Source: Coriobacteriia bacterium
Lineage (GTDB): Bacteria; Actinomycetota; Coriobacteriia; Anaerosomatales; Anaerosomataceae
NCBI GenBank assembly: GCA_016938395.1
Contig: JAFGUS010000156.1
Span: 1 to 25,696 of the forward strand
Reading direction: 5' to 3'
DNA length: 25,696 nucleotides
Shown piece after piece: positions 17,272-24,075 of this stretch. A model generated the notes under the pieces. The model ran no database searches. It saw only the letters and a list, made by a program, of their open reading frames with translations, and had not been told where the DNA came from. How positions within the stretch are numbered: position 1 is the stretch's first letter; every line of letters starts with the position of its first letter. The translations under genes and the position numbers were made by a program.

Positions 17272-17715
17272 ATGCCACACTACGACTTCCACCGCCCCGC
17301 ACTCACCGCCGATGTCGTTGCCATCGCCGGCACCGCTGCGCCTCGCGTGCTGCTCATCCGGCGCGGTCACGACCCCTTCGTCGGGCAGTGGGCGTTGCCC
17401 GGAGGGTTCGTGGACGAGTGGGAGCGTCCGGAGGACGCGGCACGCCGGGAACTCGCCGAGGAGACCGGGCTGACCTACGCTGGTCCTCTGACGATCGTGG
17501 GCGTCTACGGTGAACCGGGACGCGATCCGCGCGGGTGGACGGTCTCGGCGGTGTACCTGGCGCTCCTCGAAGACGAGGCGGCGGTGGACGGCGGCGACGA
17601 CGCCGCGGAAGCCGCGTGGTTCGGCGCAGACGAGCTGCCCCCACTCGCGTTCGATCACCAGCTCATCATCGCTGACGCGCTGGCGCTCTTCGGCGGTGGC
17701 CGTGCGGCCCGCTGA
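17272..17715 (+). CDS. Nudix hydrolase (ADP-ribose pyrophosphatase-like)
   Basis: 147 residues with a perfect Nudix box: G45 (x5) E51 (x7) R59-E-L-x-E-E-x-G-L67, which binds the Mg2+ ions used to split nucleoside diphosphate derivatives. After the box, VYGEPGRDPRGWTVS (78-92) resembles the segment of ADP-ribose/NAD-type Nudix enzymes rather than of MutT. The substrate is therefore probably ADP-ribose or a related sugar nucleotide, but this is not certain. The gene is monocistronic: a new promoter starts five bases after the stop. Confidence 0.88.
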   Translation: MPHYDFHRPALTADVVAIAGTAAPRVLLIRRGHDPFVGQWALPGGFVDEWERPEDAARRELAEETGLTYAGPLTIVGVYGEPGRDPRGWTVSAVYLALLEDEAAVDGGDDAAEAAWFGADELPPLAFDHQLIIADALALFGGGRAAR

Positions 17716-17719
17716 GCGG

Positions 17720-17749
17720 TTGACACCGGTACACCCGCGCCCGTACCCT
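17720..17749 (+). promoter_or_regulatory. Promoter of the T-box leader and methionine operon
   Basis: A perfect -35 TTGACA (17720-17725) and -10 TACCCT (17744-17749) are separated by 18 bases. They start five bases after the Nudix stop. The expected start of transcription is about 17756-17758, just before the T-box stem I. Confidence 0.7.
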
Positions 17750-17756
17750 AGCGGGA

Positions 17757-18102
17757 CAATCGATAGCACTGCGCCGTCGATGGGGATGAGTACGCGCATC
17801 CAGTAGGGCAGCAGAGAGCCGGGGTAGCTGAGAACCGGCGCCCGAACGAACGCGGAACATGGCCCCGGAGGCATCCGGAGGAAACGCACACGCGGAGTAA
17901 TGCCGGACGGCAGCCCCCGTTACCACGGGCTAGAGAGCTTAGGACCCGCCCGCGGCACTCCCGCCGCCGCGTGAGATACCACCGGTCCGGAGCTTGAGAG
18001 GCCGACGCGCATAGCGCGAGCGGCGAAGTCGGGTGGTACCGCGCGAAGCAGCACGCTTCTCGCCCTGACGCAACGGACGTTGTCAGGCGGGAGGCGTTTT
18101 TT
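17757..18102 (+). promoter_or_regulatory. T-box riboswitch, predicted methionine (AUG) specifier
   Basis: Transcriptional T-box leader of about 345 bases in the gap before the homocysteine synthase gene. Stem I can be drawn: GCC (17773-17775) with GGC (17870-17872), a GA-motif kink-turn (GUCGAU 17776-17781 opposite GGA 17867-17869), GGGG (17782-17785) with CCCC (17863-17866), then the specifier loop with AGUA at 17789-17792 facing GAACAUGG at 17855-17862. Above it CGCG/CGCG (17793-17796, 17851-17854), GGGC/GCCC and the conserved AGAGA bulge lead to the distal hairpin GCCGG/CCGGC. The codon in the specifier position is AUG (17859-17861). A CCGTTACC element is at 17917-17924. The T-box core UGGUACCGCG is 18034-18043; its UGGU would pair with a tRNA end whose discriminator is A, as in tRNA-Met. 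The antiterminator (18028-18033 with 18063-18069) excludes the terminator. Uncharged tRNA-Met should switch the operon on. Confidence 0.88.
18054..18102 (+). terminator. Intrinsic terminator of the T-box leader
   Basis: The arm CGCTTCTCGCCCTGAC (18054-18069) pairs with GTCAGGCGGGAGGCG (18082-18096), with one bulged base and a few G-U pairs. A run of six T follows (18097-18102). Its left arm also takes part in the antiterminator helix, so the two folds exclude each other. Confidence 0.85.
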
Positions 18103-18122
18103 CGTATGCGGAGGTGGACGGT

Positions 18123-19295
18123 ATGGCGAAGAGCTGGGACGAGATCAACGCGCGTATCGCGAGCGGGGAGGCGGTGGTCTTCACCGCCGAGGAGTTCGCG
18201 GCACTTGCGGCAGACGAGGGCGTGAGCGCGGCTGCCAAGCGCGTTGACGTGGTGACGACCGGGACGTTCGGCCCGATGTGCTCCTCGGGCGTGATGCTCA
18301 ACTTCGGGCACTCGGACCCGCCTATCAGGATGGCCGAGATCACGCTGAACGACGTACCTGCCTATGGCGGTCTGGCGGCGGTGGACACGTACCTTGGTGT
18401 GACCGAGCCGAGCCGCACGCGGGGCATCGAGTACGGTGGTGCGCACGTGATCGAGGACCTGCTGCGCGGGCGCGCCGTGCGCTTGCGGGCAACCGGGCCG
18501 GGTACCGACTGCTACCCGCGCACCGAGATCGATACGTGGGTGACGCTCGAGGACCTCAACCAGGCGTACTTCTTCAACCCGCGCAACGCCTACCAGAACT
18601 ACGCCGTGGCCGTGAACTCCACGGACCGCGCACTCTATACCTACCTCGGCACGCTCTTGCCGCGGTACGGCAACGCCACGTACTGCTCGGCCGGGGCGCT
18701 CTCGCCGCTGTTGAACGACCCCACCTACCGCACCATCGGCGTGGGGACGCGCTGCTTCGTGGCCGGCGCGCCCGGCTACGTGGCCTGGGAGGGCACGCAG
18801 CACAACCCGCACACCGACCGTGACGAGAATGGCGTTCCGGTACGACCTGCCGGTACGCTCGCGGTCATCGCCGACCTCAAACAGGCGTCGCCGGAGTTCT
18901 TCTCGGCCGCCACGTTCACCAAGTACGGCGTGTCGAGCTTCGTGGGCATCGGCGTCCCGATCCCCGTGCTCGACGAGGACATCGCGGCCACGCTCGCGCT
19001 CACCGACGCCGATCTCACCGCCACGATCTACGACTATGGTGTGCAGCACCGCTCGCGGCCGTCGCTCGGAACGGTCACGTACGCGCAGCTGCGGACCGGC
19101 ACCATCGAGGTGAACGGGCAGCAGATACCGACCGGCCCGATCTCGTCGCTTCCTGTGGCGCGTCGCATCGCAGCCGAGCTCAAGCGCTGGATCGCCGAGG
19201 AGCGCTTCACCCTCGCGCGTCCGCTGCAGCCGCTCCCGCAAGTAGGGAGCCAGTCCGTGAAGCCGCTCGAGGTCCGGACAGGGGAGGCGATCTAG
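18123..19295 (+). CDS. Homocysteine synthase from aspartate semialdehyde and sulfide (DUF39/HcyBio family)
   Basis: 390 residues of the DUF39 family, known from Methanosarcina acetivorans MA1821. In that system homocysteine is made from aspartate semialdehyde and sulfide without O-acylated homoserine. The two family cysteines can be placed: Cys53 in GTFGPMCSSG and Cys130 in GTDCYPR. Further family segments are GGAHVIEDLLRG, FFNPRNAYQNYAVAVN, GVGTRCFVAGAPGYVAWEGTQHNP and FVGIGVPIPVLDED. ATG 18123 follows GGAGGTGG; the GTG at 18114 lies within that SD. It is the first gene after the Met T-box and is followed two bases later by its NIL-ferredoxin partner. The length is normal for the family. Confidence 0.93.
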   Translation: MAKSWDEINARIASGEAVVFTAEEFAALAADEGVSAAAKRVDVVTTGTFGPMCSSGVMLNFGHSDPPIRMAEITLNDVPAYGGLAAVDTYLGVTEPSRTRGIEYGGAHVIEDLLRGRAVRLRATGPGTDCYPRTEIDTWVTLEDLNQAYFFNPRNAYQNYAVAVNSTDRALYTYLGTLLPRYGNATYCSAGALSPLLNDPTYRTIGVGTRCFVAGAPGYVAWEGTQHNPHTDRDENGVPVRPAGTLAVIADLKQASPEFFSAATFTKYGVSSFVGIGVPIPVLDEDIAATLALTDADLTATIYDYGVQHRSRPSLGTVTYAQLRTGTIEVNGQQIPTGPISSLPVARRIAAELKRWIAEERFTLARPLQPLPQVGSQSVKPLEVRTGEAI

Positions 19296-19297
19296 CC

Positions 19298-19705
19298 ATG
19301 CCGCGCAAGAGACTCGATCTCACCTTCCCGCCACGGCAGTCCTTGAAGCCGGTCATCTACCACCTGGTCAAAGATCACGACCTCGTGCCGAACATCCTTC
19401 GTGCCCAGATCCAGCCCGGCCAGGAGGGCCGCATGGTCCTCGAGGTCACCGGCAGCCGCGAGGACTACGACGCGGGTGTTGCGTTCCTCGAGAGCCAGGG
19501 TCTCACCGTCACCGAGGCCGCCAGCGACATCGTGCTCGACGAGGACCGCTGCGTGGACTGTGGGCTGTGCACGGCGGTCTGCAAGCCCGGCGCGCTCACC
19601 CTCGATGCCGAAAGCGGGACGCTCGTGTTCGACAAGGACAAGTGCGTCTACTGCGAGGCGTGCGTGATAGCCTGTCCGAGACGGGCGATCACGCTGCGGA
19701 TCTAG
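19298..19705 (+). CDS. NIL-domain ferredoxin (partner of homocysteine synthase)
   Basis: 135 residues. A NIL domain (about 5-75), otherwise found in methionine ABC transporters, is followed by a 2[4Fe-4S] ferredoxin domain. The two clusters are bound by Cys85/88/91 plus Cys126 and by Cys116/119/122 plus Cys95 (CVDCGLC...CKP and CVYCEAC...CPR). In Methanosarcina the equivalent MA1822 is needed with MA1821 for homocysteine formation, probably to deliver electrons in a sulfur-transfer step. It starts two bases after the synthase stop, so they form a unit. Confidence 0.93.
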   Translation: MPRKRLDLTFPPRQSLKPVIYHLVKDHDLVPNILRAQIQPGQEGRMVLEVTGSREDYDAGVAFLESQGLTVTEAASDIVLDEDRCVDCGLCTAVCKPGALTLDAESGTLVFDKDKCVYCEACVIACPRRAITLRI

Positions 19706-19726
19706 CGCGGAAGGGGACCGTGACCC

Positions 19727-20149
19727 ATGCCTGAACTCGCGTTCGTCCAGGTCATCGCCGTAGGGGCGGTGGTAGCGCTTGTCGGGATCATCGTGGCGAT
19801 CCCCACGGGCGCACGGCTCGGCTCCCGGCCCGGGCGCCGTGTGCTGCGCGCGAGTGGGCTGGGGCTCGTCGTGCTCATCGCCGGCTGTCTGTTCTGGGGT
19901 GCCAGCACCGGTGAACTGGCAACGTTCAACCGCCAACTCGGCCTGGACGGGTGGCTGCAGATCGGCGCGTTCTTCGGCATCATCCTGTCCACCGGGTACC
20001 GCTTCGTGGGTCGCTATCTGGACGATCGCGCGCGAAGCGAGAAGCGTGCAGCCGACGAAGCGCTCGAGCGCGCCGGGGATGGGAGCGTGCAGTCGACGGC
20101 GGCCACTGATGCGGTCGACGGCGTGAGCGGGGAGGCCGACCGTGCCTGA
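19727..20149 (+). CDS. Small membrane protein of unknown function in the methionine operon
   Basis: 140 residues from ATG 19727 with GGAAGGGG upstream. Three hydrophobic helices are visible (about 5-26, 42-60 and 74-90), followed by a charged cytoplasmic-looking tail rich in Arg/Glu/Ala (YLDDRARSEKRAADEALERA). Its stop lies inside the metH start region (overlap 8 bases), so it is translationally tied to metH. I do not recognise a family. The position suggests a role near methionine or sulfide metabolism, but this rests on context only. Confidence 0.75.
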   Translation: MPELAFVQVIAVGAVVALVGIIVAIPTGARLGSRPGRRVLRASGLGLVVLIAGCLFWGASTGELATFNRQLGLDGWLQIGAFFGIILSTGYRFVGRYLDDRARSEKRAADEALERAGDGSVQSTAATDAVDGVSGEADRA

Positions 20150-22547
20150 TATCGTTCGCAGGCTCGGCCGTGAAGTGCTCGTCTGCGACGGCGCGATGGG
20201 TACCATGCTGCAGCGCGCGGGGATACCGCCCGAGCAGTCGCCGATCCAGCTCAACGTGACGGCACCGGAGATCGTCGAAGAGGTCCACCGCCTCTACGCT
20301 CTCGCGGGTGCGCACTGCGCGACCACCAACTCGTTCGGCGGGTCGCGTGCCAAGCTCGCGGTCTACGGGCTCGACGACCAAGTGGTTGAGCTCAACCGCG
20401 CTGCGGTCCGCGTGGCGCGCTCGGGCGGGGCTCCGCACGTGCTCGGCGACATCGGCCCCACCGGTCTCGTGCTCGAGCCACTCGGTACCGCGCGCTTCGA
20501 CGAGGTGTTCGACATCTTTGCCGAACAGGCAGCCGCGCTTGCCGCTGAGGGGCCCGACGCGCTCCTCATCGAGACGATGACCGACATCGCGGAGGCGCGG
20601 TGCGCGGTGCTCGCGGCCCGTTCGGTGACCGACCTGCCGGTGTTCGTGACCGTTACGTTCGGTCTGAGCGGTCGCATGGACCTCTCGGGCACCGACCCGG
20701 AGACGGCGGCCGTCATCCTCGAAGCCGCAGGTGCGACGGCGGTTGGCCTCAACTGCGGGCTCGGCCCCGAGCAGATGCTGCCGCTCGTGGAGCGCATGGC
20801 GCGCGCCACATCGCTCCCCATCATCGTGCAGCCCAACGCCGGGCTCCCCACGCTCGTCGACGGCGTGACGGTCTTCCCCGGGACGCCGGACGAGATGGGC
20901 TCGCATGCCGCACGCTTCGTGGATGCGGGCGCGAGTATCGTCGGCTCGTGCTGCGGCTCCACTCCCGAGTTCACCGGCGCCATCGTCGACTTCGCCGGTG
21001 ATCGTCAGATCGCACCGCGCGAGGTACCGCCCGCTGACGTGACAATCGCCGGGCCGCGCGGTGTGGTGCGGATCGGCTCCGGCCGCCCGATCACCGTGAT
21101 AGGCGAGCGCATCAACCCGACGGGCAAGAAGCGCCTGGCCGAGTCGCTTAGGTCCGGCGCGCTCGACGTGGTGCGGGAGTACGCCATCGAGCAGCAGGAC
21201 GCTGGAGCACACCTGCTCGACGTGAACGTGGGCGCCGCCGGTGTCTCGCAAGCCGAGATGCTGCCCAAGGCGGTACTCGCGCTCTCAGGTCTCGTGGACC
21301 TGCCGCTCGTACTCGACACGACCGACCACGCGGCGCTCGAGGCCGCGCTCCGCATCTACCCCGGCCGCGCGCTCGTGAACAGCGTGAGCGGCGAGCAGGC
21401 CTCCCTCGAGGCCGTCCTGCCTCTGGCGAAACGCTACGGCGCTGCCGTTGTGGTTCTTGCGCTCGACGACGACGGCATCCCCGCATCGGCGGAAGCTCGC
21501 GTGGAGGTCGTCCGCCGGGTGCAGGCCGCAGCGCACGCGGCGGGCCTCACCGATGTCGACCTGATCGTGGACACGCTCGTACTCGCGGCCGCCACCGGCG
21601 AAGCCGGCGCGAGCGCCACGGTAGACGCGATCCGTACCGTGACGGCCGAACTCGGCCTGGCGACGCTCGGCGGGGTGAGCAACGTGAGTCACGGCCTGCC
21701 CGGCCGCCCGGCTTTGAACGCGCACTTCCTCGCGATGGCCGCAGGCGCGGGGCTCACCGCCGCGATCGTGAACCCGTCCGATGCCGAGGCGATGCAGGCC
21801 GTAGCCGCCGTGGATGCACTCCTCGGCCACGACGCTCGCGCCGAGCGCTGGATCGCGCGGTCGGCGGCGCACGATGCCGCGGCCACGCCGGAGCCGACGG
21901 GGAGCGAGGAACCCGCCGACGCTCGCACACGCCTGGGCCTGGCCATCGAACGGGGCGATGCGGACTCGGCGCCGGGGCTCGTGAGCGAGCTCGTCGCAGC
22001 GGGATCCGAGCCACAGGCCGTCATCGCGGATGTGCTCACACCGGCCATCCAGCGGCTCGGCGACGCCTACGGGCGCGGCGACGCGTTCCTGCCGCAGCTC
22101 ATCGCCGCAGCCGACGCGATGAAAGCGGCGGTCGGGCGCGCCAAGTCGTACCTGCCCGAGGGTTCGGCCACGCACGAGGGGCGCGTCGTCTTCGGCACGG
22201 TGAAGGGCGACATCCACTCGATCGGCAAGGACATCTGCATCTCGATGCTCGAGAGCCAGGGGTTCCTCGTGGAGGACCTCGGCGTGGACGTCTCTCCCGA
22301 GCGCTTTGCCGAGGCCGCGGCCGACGCCGATGCGGTGTGTCTGTCGGCGCTCATGACGACGACGCTTCGCTCGATGGAGTCCACCGCCGAGGCTGTGCGC
22401 GCCGCCGCCGACGTGCCGCTGTTCGTGGGTGGCGCGGTGGTCACACGGGAGTTCGCCGAAACGCTTGGCGCGGGGTACTCTGAAGACGCCCCCGGCTGCG
22501 TGATCGCGGTGCGGGAGGCCCTGGCGCGCAACGGAGGACCCGCATGA
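20142..22547 (+). CDS. metH: Cobalamin-dependent methionine synthase without reactivation domain
   Basis: 801 residues from GTG 20142, preceded by GGGGAGG. Domains in order: homocysteine-binding barrel (about 1-290) with zinc ligands Cys205, Cys270 and Cys271; methyl-THF (pterin) barrel (about 318-565) starting GERINPTGKK; B12 cap helices (about 595-675); and B12 Rossmann domain (about 680-801) with the DxHxxG motif as D690-I-H692-S-I-G695, His692 being the cobalt ligand. It transfers the methyl of methyl-THF to homocysteine. The C-terminal SAM-binding reactivation domain of E. coli MetH (about 1227 residues) is absent, as in many anaerobes and Thermotoga. The stop overlaps the metV start (ATGA). 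Confidence 0.95.
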   Translation: MPDIVRRLGREVLVCDGAMGTMLQRAGIPPEQSPIQLNVTAPEIVEEVHRLYALAGAHCATTNSFGGSRAKLAVYGLDDQVVELNRAAVRVARSGGAPHVLGDIGPTGLVLEPLGTARFDEVFDIFAEQAAALAAEGPDALLIETMTDIAEARCAVLAARSVTDLPVFVTVTFGLSGRMDLSGTDPETAAVILEAAGATAVGLNCGLGPEQMLPLVERMARATSLPIIVQPNAGLPTLVDGVTVFPGTPDEMGSHAARFVDAGASIVGSCCGSTPEFTGAIVDFAGDRQIAPREVPPADVTIAGPRGVVRIGSGRPITVIGERINPTGKKRLAESLRSGALDVVREYAIEQQDAGAHLLDVNVGAAGVSQAEMLPKAVLALSGLVDLPLVLDTTDHAALEAALRIYPGRALVNSVSGEQASLEAVLPLAKRYGAAVVVLALDDDGIPASAEARVEVVRRVQAAAHAAGLTDVDLIVDTLVLAAATGEAGASATVDAIRTVTAELGLATLGGVSNVSHGLPGRPALNAHFLAMAAGAGLTAAIVNPSDAEAMQAVAAVDALLGHDARAERWIARSAAHDAAATPEPTGSEEPADARTRLGLAIERGDADSAPGLVSELVAAGSEPQAVIADVLTPAIQRLGDAYGRGDAFLPQLIAAADAMKAAVGRAKSYLPEGSATHEGRVVFGTVKGDIHSIGKDICISMLESQGFLVEDLGVDVSPERFAEAAADADAVCLSALMTTTLRSMESTAEAVRAAADVPLFVGGAVVTREFAETLGAGYSEDAPGCVIAVREALARNGGPA

Positions 22548-23206
22548 TCATCACCAAGCCACGCGACTGGTCGCGCATCCAAGACAATCTCACCGATATC
22601 GGCGCGAAGCGCGTGTTCCTCATGGGGTGCGGTCAGTGTGCCACCGTGGCGCACACCGGCGGCGAGAAGGAGCTCGAGGAGACAGCCGCGCGGCTCGAGG
22701 CCGAGGGCATCGAGGTCACGGGCTGGACCGTTGGCGAGGTGACGTGTCACCTCAACGGGACCAAGCTCGACAGCCGGAAGCACAGAGCGGAGATCGACGC
22801 CGCTGACGCCGTGCTCGTGCTCGCCTGCGGTGCGGGTGTGCAGACGACTGCCGACGCGATCGCCAAGCCCGTGTTCCCGGGCCTCGAGTCGCTCTTTCTG
22901 GGCACGGTCATCCGCAACGGGATCTTCGAGGAGCGGTGTCAGACCTGCGGGGACTGCGTGCTGGACAAGACCGCGGGCATCTGTCCCGTTACCACGTGTC
23001 CCAAGGGGCTCCTCAACGGCCCGTGCGGCGGCATGTGGAACGGCATGTGCGAGGTGCTCACCGACCGCGAGTGCACGCACGTGCGCATCAGGGCGCGCCT
23101 TGCCGAGCAGCATCGCGCCACGGGCGGCACGCTCGCGCCCAAGGACTTCAGCACCGCGCTCAAGCCCGGCGGCGTGAACATCCGCGAGAAGGGCGGGCGC
23201 CGGTGA
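22544..23206 (+). CDS. metV: MetV, zinc/iron-sulfur partner of methylene-THF reductase
   Basis: 220 residues matching the MTHFR_C/MetV family, the small subunit of anaerobic-type methylene-THF reductases. The C-terminal half has the diagnostic cysteine pattern CQTCGDCVLDKTAGICP (132-148), Cys152 and the NGPCGGMWNGMCE segment (Cys161, Cys169), with a last Cys177. The N-terminal half has a CGQC (29-32). MetV binds metal and links MetF to an electron donor other than NADH. Starts inside the metH stop (ATGA) and ends inside the metF start (GTGA), so the three are translated together. Confidence 0.92.
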   Translation: MIITKPRDWSRIQDNLTDIGAKRVFLMGCGQCATVAHTGGEKELEETAARLEAEGIEVTGWTVGEVTCHLNGTKLDSRKHRAEIDAADAVLVLACGAGVQTTADAIAKPVFPGLESLFLGTVIRNGIFEERCQTCGDCVLDKTAGICPVTTCPKGLLNGPCGGMWNGMCEVLTDRECTHVRIRARLAEQHRATGGTLAPKDFSTALKPGGVNIREKGGRR

Positions 23207-24075
23207 GCCGCCTGCGCGACATGCTCGAGGCCGGGAAGTTCATCGTCACCGGTGAGATCGCGCCGCCGAAGGGCACGGACCTGACGCACATGTTCGAGTC
23301 CGTGGACCTGCTCGCGCCATACTGCGATGCGATGAACGTGACCGACAACCAGGGCGCAAGCCTGCATCTGTCGAGCATGGCCGCCTCGAAGATGATCCTC
23401 GACCACGGTATCGAGCCCATCTTCCAGCAGACGTGCCGCGACCGGAATCGCCTCGCGCTCCAGTCCGACCTGCTCGCCGCGTGGGCGCTCGGCCTCGAGA
23501 ACGTGCTACTCGTGACGGGCGACGACCCGCGTGCCGGTGACCACCCGCACGCCAAGGGCGTGTTCGACCTGGACTCGACCCAGCTCGCCGAAATCGTCGG
23601 TGGCATGAATGAGGGTCGGGACATGATGGGCCGGGAGCTCAAGGGCGGTACCGGATTCTACGTGGGTGCCGCGATGTTCCCCGAGGCCGAGCCGTGGGAC
23701 GTGCAGCTCGCCCGTACTGAGCAGAAGATCGAGGCGGGGGTGCGATTCTTCCAGACGCAGGCCGTCTTCGACATCGGCAAGCTGGAGCGGGCGGTGGGGG
23801 CGCTCCGGCCACTCGGTGCGAAGGTGATCGCCGGTGTGCTCGTGCTCAGGAGCCCGCGCGTCATCGATTTCATCAACAACAAACTCGCTGGCCTCATGGT
23901 CCCGGAGCCGATCGCCGACCGCATCAGGCGCGCAGATGATCCGGCCGAAGAGGCGGTGCGTCTTGCGGCCAAGCAGGTGCGCGAGATTCGTGACATCGCC
24001 GATGGCGTGCACATCATGCCGCTCGGCCTTGACGCGGCTGTTGGTCGCATCCTTGGTGTCGAAGGAGCGTCCTGA
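23203..24075 (+). CDS. metF: 5,10-methylenetetrahydrofolate reductase
   Basis: 290 residues from GTG 23203, which overlaps the metV TGA. FAD-dependent TIM barrel of the MetF family: the first strand IVTGEIAPPKGTD (about 14-26), CDAMNVTDNQGA (41-52), 'IFQQTCRDRNR' and the NVLLVTGDDPRAGDHP segment, and FFQTQAVFDIGKLER further on. It makes methyl-THF, the methyl donor for MetH. The frame stays open upstream to 22936, but the metV overlap and family N-terminus fix the start. It stops within the start of the next gene (TGATG). Confidence 0.94.
   Translation: MSRLRDMLEAGKFIVTGEIAPPKGTDLTHMFESVDLLAPYCDAMNVTDNQGASLHLSSMAASKMILDHGIEPIFQQTCRDRNRLALQSDLLAAWALGLENVLLVTGDDPRAGDHPHAKGVFDLDSTQLAEIVGGMNEGRDMMGRELKGGTGFYVGAAMFPEAEPWDVQLARTEQKIEAGVRFFQTQAVFDIGKLERAVGALRPLGAKVIAGVLVLRSPRVIDFINNKLAGLMVPEPIADRIRRADDPAEEAVRLAAKQVREIRDIADGVHIMPLGLDAAVGRILGVEGAS

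Noticed and set aside
17748..19241. Minus-strand open frame (497 codons) across the T-box and homocysteine synthase
   Set aside because: It crosses the T-box and its terminator and mirrors a well conserved plus-strand gene; the product has no recognisable domain.
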